Source: Streptomyces noursei ATCC 11455
Lineage (GTDB): Bacteria > Actinomycetota > Actinomycetes > Streptomycetales > Streptomycetaceae
Assembly: GCF_001704275.1 (NCBI RefSeq)
Contig: NZ_CP011533.1
Location: 7,626,001-7,690,000 of the forward strand
DNA length: 64,000 bases
Direction of reading: 5' to 3'
This document shows, piece by piece, positions 40,929 through 48,970 of this stretch. The notes under the pieces were generated by a model. It was not told the DNA's origin. It made no database searches and was given only the letters and a program-made list of their open reading frames with translations. The position numbers were made by a program, and so were the translations under genes. The first letter of the stretch is position 1, and each line of letters starts with the position of its first letter.

Positions 40929-41708
40929 ATGGATGAGCGTGCGTGCGACGGCAGTGCCGGCGATGTGGACTACGGCGCCGTGGGCGGGGGCTACGCCGAG
41001 CACCGCCGCCCCGACCCGCGGATCGCCGCCCGGATCGACCGGGCCCTGGGCACCGCGCGCACGGTGGTGAACGTCGGCGCCGGCGCCGGCTCCTACGAAG
41101 CGACCTCCCGCGAGGTCACCGCCGTCGAGCCGTCCGCGGCGATGCGCGCCCAGCGGCCGCCCCGCCTCGCCCCGGCGGTCGACGCGGTAGCCGAACAACT
41201 CCCGTTCGCCGACGACTCCTTCGACGCCGCGATGACCACCTTCAGCGTCCACCAGTGGAGCGACCCGGCGGCCGGGCTGCGCGAGCTGCGCCGGGTGGCC
41301 CGCGGCCCGGTCGTCGTGCTGACCTGCGACCCGCGGCGGGTCCGGGACTTCTGGCTGTACGCCTACTGCCCCGAGGTCCTGGACACCGAGGCCCGCCGCT
41401 ACCCCGGGATCGACGCGCTGGCGTCCGCCCTCGGCGGCACCGTCGCCGTCGAGCCGGTCCCGATCCCCCTGGACTGCTCCGACGGCTTCAACGAGGCGTA
41501 CTACGGGCGCCCCGAGCGCCTCCTGGACCCCGGCGCCCGCCGGGCGTGCTCCGCCTGGAGCTTCGTCGACGAGCCGGCCCGCACCCGCTTCGCCGACGCG
41601 CTCCGCCGCGACCTGGCCGACGGCACCTGGGACGCCCGCCACGGCGCCCTGCGCGAACAACGCTTCCTGGAGGGTTCGTTGGTCCTGCTCAGGGCCCTCC
41701 CGGACTGA
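40929..41708 (+). CDS. Class I SAM-dependent methyltransferase
   Basis: A 259-residue protein. Motif I VVNVGAGAGSYE is near 46-57, the acidic post-I residue in VTAVEPSAAM, the UbiE-like PFADDSFDAAMTTFSVHQWSD block near 97-117 and LRELRRVARGPVV after it. This is a Methyltransf_11-type enzyme, often methylating small molecules. The methyl acceptor is unknown. It starts 6 nt after TATGTT and stands alone, 120 bp before the flavin monooxygenase gene on the same strand. Confidence 0.85.
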   Translation: MDERACDGSAGDVDYGAVGGGYAEHRRPDPRIAARIDRALGTARTVVNVGAGAGSYEATSREVTAVEPSAAMRAQRPPRLAPAVDAVAEQLPFADDSFDAAMTTFSVHQWSDPAAGLRELRRVARGPVVVLTCDPRRVRDFWLYAYCPEVLDTEARRYPGIDALASALGGTVAVEPVPIPLDCSDGFNEAYYGRPERLLDPGARRACSAWSFVDEPARTRFADALRRDLADGTWDARHGALREQRFLEGSLVLLRALPD

Positions 41709-41832
41709 CCCGCGCGGGCCCGCCGGCCGGCACCGATCGCACTTTCGGGGCGGCTGTGCTCCTCTGGTAGCGAGGACGGTCCCGGTGCGGGCGTCGGACC
41801 GCGGGCCGAGGAGCACCGAGGAGCGCCGCGCC

Positions 41833-43008
41833 ATGCCCCCCACCACCTTCCGCATCGCGATCATCGGGGCCGGCCCCGGCGGGCTGGTCTGCGCCCGGGT
41901 GCTCCAGCGGTACGGGGTCCCGGTGACGGTCTTCGAGCGGGCCCTCGGCCCGGTGGGCGTCGCGCCCGGCGGCCCCCTGGAGCTGCGGCCGGCGACCGGG
42001 CAGGCGGCGCTGCGCGTGGCCGGGCTGGAGCGGGAGTTCCGCGCCGCGGCCCGGCCCGTCGGCCAGGAGTTCCGGCTGCTCGACCACACCGGCGCGGTGC
42101 TCCACCGGGACCTGCCCGAACCCGGCGCGCCCGCCGAGCGCCCGGAGATCGGCCGGCGCGAGCTGTGCCGGCTGCTGGTGGACTCGCTCGCCCCCGGCAC
42201 GGTCCGCTGGGGCTCCTACCTGCGGACGCTGCACCCGCGCGGCGGCGGCCGGCACCAGGCGGTCTTCGACGACGGCGGGTCGGCCACCTTCGACCTGGTC
42301 GTCGGCGCCGACGGGACGTGGTCCCGGGTCCGCCCGCTGCTGTCCGAGGCGACCCCGCACTACTCCGGCGTGACCTTCGTCGAGACCGGCCTCGACGACG
42401 TCGACGCCCGCCACCCGGCGCTCGCCCGGCTGGTCGGCCGCGGCACGATGATGGCGCTGTCCGGAGGGAAGGGGCTGATCGCCCGGCGCGACGGCCGCGG
42501 CCGGGTCCGGGTCTACGCGGCCCTCCGCGGCTCCGAGGACTGGGCGCGGGAGGCCGGGGTGAACACCGCGGACCCCGAGGCGGTCCGCGGCGCGCTGCTG
42601 ACCGCGTTCGCCGGGTGGCACGACCGACTGCTGGCGCTGCTGCGGGACGGCGACGAGGGGTTCGCCAACCGCCCGCTGTTCGCGCTGCCGGTGCCGCACA
42701 CCTGGCCGCACACCCCGGGCCTGACGCTGCTGGGCGACGCCGCGCACCTGATGACCCCGCTCGCCGGTCCGGGCGCGGACCTGGCCCTCCAGGACGGCTG
42801 CGAGCTCGCCCAGCACCTCGCCGAGGCGCACACCTGGCAGACCGATCCGGACCGTGCGGTGCGGGTGTACGAGGCGGCGCTCTTCCCCCGCTCGACCGCG
42901 GCCGCGGAGGGGGCCGCCCGCGGCCTGGAGGCCGCCCTCGCGCCGGACGCCCCGCGCCGCGCGCACCACCTGCTCCGCCGCCGGCACCTGCACCCGCACC
43001 GCCCCTGA
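41833..43008 (+). CDS. FAD-dependent monooxygenase (TetX/PHBH-like)
   Basis: A 391-residue class A flavoprotein monooxygenase: Rossmann motif IIGAGPGGLVCARVLQRYG at 10-28, LVVGADGTWSRVRPLL at about 155-170, and LTLLGDAAHLMTPLAGPGADLALQDG near 297-322 (second FAD motif). The last segment resembles tetracycline-degrading TetX and related antibiotic hydroxylases, but such similarity is shared by many detoxifying and biosynthetic enzymes. GAGGAGCG is 9-14 nt before the ATG at 41833; an in-frame ATG-equivalent at 41785 is possible. The downstream VOC gene is 130 bp away and may be co-transcribed. Confidence 0.83.
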   Translation: MPPTTFRIAIIGAGPGGLVCARVLQRYGVPVTVFERALGPVGVAPGGPLELRPATGQAALRVAGLEREFRAAARPVGQEFRLLDHTGAVLHRDLPEPGAPAERPEIGRRELCRLLVDSLAPGTVRWGSYLRTLHPRGGGRHQAVFDDGGSATFDLVVGADGTWSRVRPLLSEATPHYSGVTFVETGLDDVDARHPALARLVGRGTMMALSGGKGLIARRDGRGRVRVYAALRGSEDWAREAGVNTADPEAVRGALLTAFAGWHDRLLALLRDGDEGFANRPLFALPVPHTWPHTPGLTLLGDAAHLMTPLAGPGADLALQDGCELAQHLAEAHTWQTDPDRAVRVYEAALFPRSTAAAEGAARGLEAALAPDAPRRAHHLLRRRHLHPHRP

Positions 43009-43137
43009 CCCGGCCGCGTCGTGCCGGCTTGCGGGCCCGCACCGCCCGTCGGACGATCGGCAGCGGAGGGACGCCGGGGGCGGCGCGTCCGCGCGCTCCG
43101 CCCGTCCGGCCCGTGGCACCGAGGGACGGAGCAGCGC

Positions 43138-43902
43138 GTGAAGATCACCGAGATCACGCCGGGCGCGCCCTGCTGGGTCGAGCTGGGCACCTCGGACCTG
43201 GCCGCGGCCGCGGTCTACTACCGCGAGGTCTTCGGCTGGCACGCCGAGACCGACCGGCGGGCGGCGGCCGGCGGCTACACGCTCTTCTCGGTGGGCGACG
43301 CCCGGGTCGCCGCGGCGACCCCGCTGTACGCGCCGGGCCAGCCGACCGCCTGGACCGTCACCTTCGCAACCGGCGACGCCGAGGCGCTGGCCGCGGCCGC
43401 GACCGAGGCCGGCGGCAGCGTGCTGGTGGGTCCGCGGGACGTCTTCGACCTGGGCCGGTTCGCGGTGCTGGCCGATCCGGCGGGCGCGGCCTTCGCGGTC
43501 TGGCAGGCCCGCGGCTTCACCGGCGCCGAGCTGCTGAACGCGCCCGGCGCGCTCGGCTGGGTCGAACTCGCCACCGGCGACCCCGAGTCCGCGGTGGCGT
43601 TCTACTCCCGGGTCCTCGGATGGACCGTCAGGGCCCATGGCACGTACACCCAGTGGGGGATCGGCGGCGCCGACTTCGGGGGGATGAGCACCGTGGAGGC
43701 GCGCGACCGGGAGGACGTCCGGCCGCACTGGTTGCCGTACTTCGCGGTCGAGTCGGTCGACGGGACCGAGGCGCGGGCCGCCGAGTCCGGGGGGATGGTG
43801 CTGATGGCGCCGACGGACGTCCCGGACGGGCCGCGGATCGCGGTGGTGCGGGATCCGCAGGGCGCCGTCTTCGGGATCCACCAGGCGGGTACGGAGGGCT
43901 GA
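43138..43902 (+). CDS. Two-domain VOC protein (CFP-30B-like)
   Basis: A 254-residue protein with two vicinal oxygen chelate domains (about 1-125 and 130-254). Each begins with W-ELGTSD / W-ELATGD, then a Y-REVFGW / YSRVLGW helix, and ends with an ADPAGAAFAVWQ / RDPQGAVFGIHQ strand. The layout matches actinobacterial proteins of the hydroxylase/CFP-30B kind, whose function is uncertain. The gene at 58381 in this window encodes a relative with the same layout. The GTG at 43138 follows GGAG by 6 nt. Confidence 0.8.
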   Translation: MKITEITPGAPCWVELGTSDLAAAAVYYREVFGWHAETDRRAAAGGYTLFSVGDARVAAATPLYAPGQPTAWTVTFATGDAEALAAAATEAGGSVLVGPRDVFDLGRFAVLADPAGAAFAVWQARGFTGAELLNAPGALGWVELATGDPESAVAFYSRVLGWTVRAHGTYTQWGIGGADFGGMSTVEARDREDVRPHWLPYFAVESVDGTEARAAESGGMVLMAPTDVPDGPRIAVVRDPQGAVFGIHQAGTEG

Positions 43903-44089
43903 CCGCGCGCACCGGCGCGCCGGGGGGCGAGTGAATTCCTTCGGCCGACGGGCCCATACGACGTCACACGGTCGGCCGCGTGGTCGTCGTTTCACCACAC
44001 TGTTTGGGATGTTTGCGCGTAATGTCCGCAACGCACCGATGGGTGGCACTGCGCGGCAACGCATCGCGCGTCGAGAACAGGAGACCCCT

Positions 44090-44554
44090 ATGTCCACGAC
44101 CGACGTCCTCGTGGCCCGAGGCAAGAAGCTCGCAGCCGGCGCGGGCGCACTGACCACGGCCGTCGCCCTGGGGGCGACGCTGTTCGCAGCGACTCCGGCC
44201 CAGGCGACGCCCCACCCCCTGCCCAGTCCCCAATCGCAGCCCTTTCCCCAGGAGCTGACCGGCCCGGACTACACGTACGGCACCGTCACCGCCGGCCGCG
44301 GGATGAACGAGCGCGAGTACCCCAGCACCGACTCCGCGTCCCGCGGCTACCTCCGCAACGGCGCCCGGGTCTACCTGGTCTGCAAGGTCCGCGCCCAGAA
44401 CATCCGCGGCAACGAGGTCTGGTACCTGGTCCGAGGCACCCGGCGGACCTGGATCGCGGCCAAGCACGTGACGAACACCGGCGCCGTCAAGTACTGCAAC
44501 GACGGGCGCCGCGACCGCGTCCAGTCGAACGAGGCCGCCAGGCACGCCGGCTGA
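44090..44554 (+). CDS. Secreted SH3-like protein
   Basis: A 154-residue exported protein. Residues 1-40 form a signal peptide (RGKKLAAGAGALTTAVALG, cleavage after ATPAQA). The mature part has TVTAGRGMNEREYPSTDS, GYLRNGARVYLVCKVRAQN and EVWYLVRGTRRTWIAAKHV, which is the pattern of bacterial SH3b/SH3-like domains (ligand: cell wall or unknown). Two cysteines (in LVCK and KYCND) probably form a disulfide. AGGAGA lies 6 nt upstream of the ATG. The 187-bp upstream gap has an AT-richer patch (around 43990-44030, with TAATGT) that probably contains the promoter. Confidence 0.78.
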   Translation: MSTTDVLVARGKKLAAGAGALTTAVALGATLFAATPAQATPHPLPSPQSQPFPQELTGPDYTYGTVTAGRGMNEREYPSTDSASRGYLRNGARVYLVCKVRAQNIRGNEVWYLVRGTRRTWIAAKHVTNTGAVKYCNDGRRDRVQSNEAARHAG

Positions 44555-44582
44555 GGCCGCCCCGCGCGGCGGGCTCCGGAAC

Positions 44583-44622
44583 GGGCCCGGCCCGGCACCC
44601 CTCCGGGTGTCGCGCCGGGCCC
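44583..44622. terminator. Terminator-like hairpin after the SH3 gene
   Basis: GGGCCCGG near 44583 pairs with CCGGGCCC ending near 44622, with an inner GGCACCC/GGGTGTC stem around CTCC. It starts about 30 bp after the stop codon. Confidence 0.55.
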
Positions 44623-44665
44623 GGTGTGCGCCCGCGTCCGACCGGTCACCGCCCTTCCGTATTAC

Positions 44666-44679
44666 TGGAACGCGTTCTA
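44666..44679. promoter_or_regulatory. KstR-type operator (TnnAACnnGTTnnA)
   Basis: TGGAACGCGTTCTA fits the KstR consensus TnnAACnnGTTnnA at all eight fixed positions and contains a perfect GAACGCGTTC palindrome. It is 94 bp upstream of the acyl-CoA dehydrogenase start. KstR is the TetR repressor of steroid catabolism in mycolic-acid actinobacteria, and KstR-like regulators exist in streptomycetes. A second match lies at 63968. Confidence 0.65.
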
Positions 44680-44772
44680 CTGTGCCCCCGACCCCGGAAT
44701 CCGACGGGCCGTCAGCACCCGGACGGCCACCGGGCGACGGGACGAGTGGACCGGACGACTGGTGGAGGGGCC

Positions 44773-45963
44773 GTGCACCTGGACTACACCCCGGAACAGC
44801 AGCGACTGCGCGCCGAACTGCGCACGTACTTCGGCGAACTGGTACCGGACAACGCCTACGCCCGGTACGCCGACCCGGCCGCCCAGAAGCGCTTCTACCG
44901 CGCCACGGTGCGCCGGCTCGGCTCCGACGGCTGGCTGGGCGTCGGCTGGCCCAGGGAGTACGGCGGGCGCGGGATGACGCCCATGGAGCAGTTCATCTTC
45001 TTCGACGAGGCGGCCCAGGCCGGGGTGCCGCTGCCGCTGATGGCGCTGAACACCGTCGGCCCCACCCTCATGCGGTTCGGGACCGAGGAGCAGAAGGCGT
45101 ACTTCCTGCCCCGGATCCTCTCCGGCGAGATCGACTTCGCCATCGGCTACAGCGAACCCGACGCCGGCACCGACCTGGCCGCCCTGAAGACCCGCGCGGT
45201 GCGCGAGGGCGACGAGGAGACCGGCCACTACGTCGTCGACGGCCAGAAGATCTGGACCACTAACGGGGACACCGCCGACTGGGTCTGGCTCGCCGTCCGC
45301 ACCGACCCGGACGCCCCGCCCCACAAGGGCATCACCATGCTCCTGGTCCCCACCAGCGACCCCGGCTACTCCTGCACCCTGATCAACACCCTCGCCTCGC
45401 ACGACACCACCGCCAGCTACTACGAGAACATCACCGTCCCCGCCACCCGCCGGGTCGGCCAGGAGAACAAGGGCTGGCGGATCATCACCAACCAGCTCAA
45501 CCACGAGCGGGTCACCCTCGCCGCCCACGGCACCATGGCCATCCGCGCCCTCCACGACGTCCAGCGCTGGGCGGCCGGCACCAAGCTCGCCGACGGCCGC
45601 CGGGTCATCGACCTGGGCTGGGTACGCGGGCGACTGGCCCGCACCCACACCCGACTGGAGGCCATGAAGCTGCTGAACTGGCGGATGGTCGACGCGCTCC
45701 AGCAGGGCACGCTGACCCCCCAGGACGCCTCCGCGGTCAAGGTCTACGGCTCCGAGGCCCGCCGGGACGCCTACGCCTGGCTGATGGAGGTGGCCGGCGC
45801 GGCCGGAGCGCTGACCGAGGGCTCGGCGGGCGCGGTGCTCCACGGCGAACTGGAACGCGGCTACCGCTCCGCGGTCATCTTCACGTTCGGCGGCGGCAAC
45901 AACGAGATCCAGCGCGAGATCATCTCGTGGATCGGCCTCGGCATGCCCCGGGTGCGGCGCTGA
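44773..45963 (+). CDS. Acyl-CoA dehydrogenase of the steroid/FadE-heteromer type
   Basis: A 396-residue acyl-CoA dehydrogenase-fold protein. GYSEPDAGTDLAALKTRAV is the flavin loop, and DGQKIWTTNGDTADWVWLAVRTDP and FTFGGGNNEIQREIISWIGLGMPR follow. In the last motif the usual catalytic glutamate of EGTNEIQ is a glycine (GGGNNEIQ). This substitution is typical of the FadE26-29-like subunits that work as heteromers in steroid and related pathways. The GTG at 44773 has GGAGGGG 4-10 nt upstream. The KstR-type palindrome is in the promoter. The MpaB-like gene starts 20 nt after the stop. Confidence 0.85.
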   Translation: MHLDYTPEQQRLRAELRTYFGELVPDNAYARYADPAAQKRFYRATVRRLGSDGWLGVGWPREYGGRGMTPMEQFIFFDEAAQAGVPLPLMALNTVGPTLMRFGTEEQKAYFLPRILSGEIDFAIGYSEPDAGTDLAALKTRAVREGDEETGHYVVDGQKIWTTNGDTADWVWLAVRTDPDAPPHKGITMLLVPTSDPGYSCTLINTLASHDTTASYYENITVPATRRVGQENKGWRIITNQLNHERVTLAAHGTMAIRALHDVQRWAAGTKLADGRRVIDLGWVRGRLARTHTRLEAMKLLNWRMVDALQQGTLTPQDASAVKVYGSEARRDAYAWLMEVAGAAGALTEGSAGAVLHGELERGYRSAVIFTFGGGNNEIQREIISWIGLGMPRVRR

Positions 45964-45982
45964 CCGGCCGGCGGGCGGCGCG

Positions 45983-46900
45983 GTGACGGCCGGCGACCCC
46001 GGGCTCTTCGGGCCCCGCTCGGTGACCTGGCAGCTGCATGCCGACCCGATGATGTGGATCGCCGGCGTCCGGGCCCTCTACCTCCAGGCGCTGCACCCGC
46101 GCGCGGTGCGCGGTGTGCGGCAGAACTCGGCGGCCTTCCGGATGGACGACCGGGGCCGGCGCGATGCCTGGGGCCGACTGATGCGCACCGCCGACTTCGT
46201 CGGCACCCTCACCTACGGCACCACCGACGCCGCCGAACGGGCCGGTGCCGCGGTCCGCGGTCTGCACCGCCGACTGACCGCCACCGACCCGGCCACCGGC
46301 GAGCGCTACCGGATCGACGAACCGGAACTGCTGCGGTGGGTGCACTGCGCCGAGGTGGACTCCTACCTCCAGGTGCTGCGCCGCTCCGGTCACCCGCTCA
46401 CCGACCGGCAGGCCGACCGCTACCTCGCCGAACAGCGCACCGGCGCCCGGCTCGTCGGCCTGGACCCGGACACCGTCCCCGGCGACCGGGCCGCGCTCGC
46501 CGCCTACTTCGCCCGGACCCGCCCCGAGCTCGCGCTCACCCCCGAAGCCCGCCAGGTCGACGCCTTCCTGCGGCGCCCGCCGGTGCCGCCCGCACTCGTC
46601 CCGGCCCGCGAGCTGCTCTGGCGGCCGGTGGCCGAGCTCGCGTACGCGGCGCTGCCGGGCCACGCGCAGCGGCTCTACGGTCGGCCGGCACCCCCGCCCG
46701 CCGTCGCCACCCGCCGGCTGCGCACCACCGGCCGGCTGCTGCGCGCGGTACCGGCCACGGTCCGCTGGCAGCTGCCGCCGCGGCACGTCCTGCGGGCGGT
46801 GGCCCGGCTCGGCCCCGGCGCGCGGCCGGGTCCCTTCAAGCTCCTGGACTCCGCCGCCATACTGGACGGGCACGACACACAGGGGGATCCACGCGGCTGA
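45983..46900 (+). CDS. MpaB/Lcp-like oxygenase (DUF2236)
   Basis: A 305-residue, mostly helical protein beginning LFGPRSVTWQLHADPMMWIA, then RALYLQALHPRAVRGVRQNS, LMRTADFVGTLTYGTTD, and LLRWVHCAEVDSYL. These blocks define the oxygenase MpaB/latex-clearing protein family (DUF2236), many members of which bind haem b; the H-P in LHPRAV and the H in WVH are the likely haem-associated histidines. The substrate is unknown. It begins 20 nt after the acyl-CoA dehydrogenase stop and so is probably under the same KstR-type control. Confidence 0.8.
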   Translation: MTAGDPGLFGPRSVTWQLHADPMMWIAGVRALYLQALHPRAVRGVRQNSAAFRMDDRGRRDAWGRLMRTADFVGTLTYGTTDAAERAGAAVRGLHRRLTATDPATGERYRIDEPELLRWVHCAEVDSYLQVLRRSGHPLTDRQADRYLAEQRTGARLVGLDPDTVPGDRAALAAYFARTRPELALTPEARQVDAFLRRPPVPPALVPARELLWRPVAELAYAALPGHAQRLYGRPAPPPAVATRRLRTTGRLLRAVPATVRWQLPPRHVLRAVARLGPGARPGPFKLLDSAAILDGHDTQGDPRG

Positions 46901-46926
46901 ACGCGGGAGCGGGGGCGGCGACAGGG

Positions 46927-48915
46927 ATGGCGGAGCACAGGCTGATCCAGGGGCGGTACCGGCTGCTCGACACCATCGGGCGCGGCGGCATGGGGGAGGT
47001 GTGGCGGGCCCGCGACGAGGCGCTGGGCCGGCTGGTCGCCGTCAAGTGCCTCAAGCCGATGGGGCAGCGCCAGGAGCCCGGATTCCTACGGGTGTTGCGG
47101 GAGCGCTTCCGGCGCGAGGCCCGGGTCGCGGCCGCACTGCAGCACCGCGGGATCACCGTCGTGCACGACTTCGGCGAGGACGACGGCATCCTCTTCATCG
47201 TCATGGAGCTGCTGAACGGCCGTAACCTCAGTCAGCTGTTGGACGACAACCGGCGCCAGCCGCTGCCCGTCCCGGACGTCATCGAGGTCGCCGAGCAGAT
47301 CGCCGCCGCCCTCGCCTACACCCACGAACAGGCCGTGGTGCACCGCGACCTGAAACCGGCCAACATCGTCCGGACCACCGACGGCACGGTCAAGATCTGC
47401 GACTTCGGCATCGCCCGGCTCGGCCACGACATCGGCTTCACCGCCCGGCTCACCGGCACCGGCGTCGCCATGGGCAGCCCGCACTACATGTCGCCCGAGC
47501 AGATCGGCGGCGGCACCGTCGACCACCGCAGCGACCTGTACTCCCTCGGGTGCGTGCTGTACGAGATCGCCACCGGCGCCCCGCCGTTCGCCCAGGGCGA
47601 CGCCTGGGCGGTGCTGGTCGGCCACCGCGACACGCCCCCGGAACCGCCGCGCGCGGTCCGCCCCGATCTGCCCGAGGCGTACGAGCGGATCGTCCTCGAC
47701 CTGCTCGCCAAGGACCCGGACGAGCGCCCGCGGGACGCCGACGAGCTCGCCAAGCGGCTGGCGGACGCCCGCCACCGGCGCCCCCCGCGCGGCGCCGGCC
47801 CCGCGCCGGACGACCTGACGCTGCCCACCCCGCGGCTGCCCTCCTGGACCCGCGGGATCACCGCCGGTGCCCCGGCCGTCGGCACCCGGGGGCCGCACCG
47901 CCCCTGGACGGACCCGGCGGTCGCGGTCCTCACCGACGTCTGGACCTCGGCCCGCGACCCGCAGCGCGGCGAGGCGTCCCCGGCCCTCGGCCCCGACCGG
48001 TCGAGCCCGCCCGGCGACCACCACGCCCTCCTCGCCACCCTGGCCGGCCGGCTGGCGCACGCCCACACCCTGGCCCGGGCCAGCCGGCACTTCGAGGCGC
48101 AGGAGCTCTTCACCGAGGTGCTGGCCGGGCGCGAGCGGCTGCTCGGCCCGGACCACCCCGACACCCTGGGCTGCCGTCACCACCTCGCGGTCGGCCTCGG
48201 CCGGCTGGGCCGCCTGGAGGAGTGCCGGACCGCCGCCCGGGAGATCGCCGAGGCGCGCGCCCGGGTGCTCGGCGCCCACCACCCCGACACCCTCGCCTCG
48301 CGCTGGCAACATGCCTTCGTGTCAGGGCAGTTGGGGCGCTGGCCGGAGGCGCTCGCGGCCTATCACGGGGTGGCCGCGGGGCGCGCGGCGGCGCTCGGCC
48401 CGGACCACCCGGACACCCTCGCCGCCCGCTACGAGACCGGTGTCGCCCTGGGCCGGCTGGGCCGCAGCGCGGAGGCGCTGGCCCACTACCGCGACCTGGT
48501 GGCGGCCCGTACCCGCGCCCAGGGCCCCGACGACCCGGAGACCCTCCGCGCCCGGCACGGCCTGGGCGTCAACTACGGCCGCCAGGACCGCTGGCACGAG
48601 GCGCTGGCCGAGGCCCGCGAGGTCGCCGCGGCCCGCTCCCGGGTGCTCGGCGCCGACCATCCCGACACCCTGGCCAGCCGCCGGGAGGTCGCCGTGGCGC
48701 TGGGCCGGCTCGCGCGCTGGGCCGAGGCGCTGGACGTCTACCGCCAGGTCGCCGACGCCCGTGCCCGGACCCTGGGCCCGGCCCACCTCGACGCGCTGGC
48801 CAGCCGCGGCGAGCAGGCCCAGTGCCTGGCGCGGCTGGGGCGGACGGACGAGGCGGACGCGCTGCACCGCCGGGTCGCGGCACTGCGCCGGGAGCGCGCC
48901 GGACACCGGCGGTAG
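46927..48915 (+). CDS. Serine/threonine protein kinase with C-terminal TPR repeats
   Basis: A 662-residue protein. The kinase domain (about 11-275) is complete: glycine loop GRGGMGEVWRA at 18-28, Lys40, HRDLKPAN at 139-146, DFG at 159-161, SPHYMSPEQI. There is no membrane span or PASTA domain. After a Pro-rich linker (275-370) come about six tetratricopeptide repeats of the 42-residue kinesin-light-chain type, each carrying L-G-x-DHPDTL-A-R. The repeats suggest a docking surface for substrates. The start ATG at 46927 follows closely on the MpaB-like gene (27 nt), so the two may be co-transcribed. A hairpin follows the stop. Confidence 0.92.
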   Translation: MAEHRLIQGRYRLLDTIGRGGMGEVWRARDEALGRLVAVKCLKPMGQRQEPGFLRVLRERFRREARVAAALQHRGITVVHDFGEDDGILFIVMELLNGRNLSQLLDDNRRQPLPVPDVIEVAEQIAAALAYTHEQAVVHRDLKPANIVRTTDGTVKICDFGIARLGHDIGFTARLTGTGVAMGSPHYMSPEQIGGGTVDHRSDLYSLGCVLYEIATGAPPFAQGDAWAVLVGHRDTPPEPPRAVRPDLPEAYERIVLDLLAKDPDERPRDADELAKRLADARHRRPPRGAGPAPDDLTLPTPRLPSWTRGITAGAPAVGTRGPHRPWTDPAVAVLTDVWTSARDPQRGEASPALGPDRSSPPGDHHALLATLAGRLAHAHTLARASRHFEAQELFTEVLAGRERLLGPDHPDTLGCRHHLAVGLGRLGRLEECRTAAREIAEARARVLGAHHPDTLASRWQHAFVSGQLGRWPEALAAYHGVAAGRAAALGPDHPDTLAARYETGVALGRLGRSAEALAHYRDLVAARTRAQGPDDPETLRARHGLGVNYGRQDRWHEALAEAREVAAARSRVLGADHPDTLASRREVAVALGRLARWAEALDVYRQVADARARTLGPAHLDALASRGEQAQCLARLGRTDEADALHRRVAALRRERAGHRR

Positions 48916-48921
48916 CGGACG

Positions 48922-48962
48922 CCCCTGCGGGCCCTTGCGGACGACACAGGGGCTCGCAGGGG
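48922..48962. terminator. Hairpin between convergent kinase and GH27 genes
   Basis: CCCCTGCG (48922-48929) pairs with CGCAGGGG (48955-48962); the loop is 25 nt. It lies 6 bp after the kinase stop and 8 bp before the end of the GH27 gene. Confidence 0.5.
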
Positions 48963-48970
48963 CCGCAGGA

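Noticed and set aside
41833..43008. Tetracycline-inactivating TetX
   Set aside because: Family-level similarity only; many class A flavin monooxygenases share these motifs, and no resistance or antibiotic genes are adjacent.
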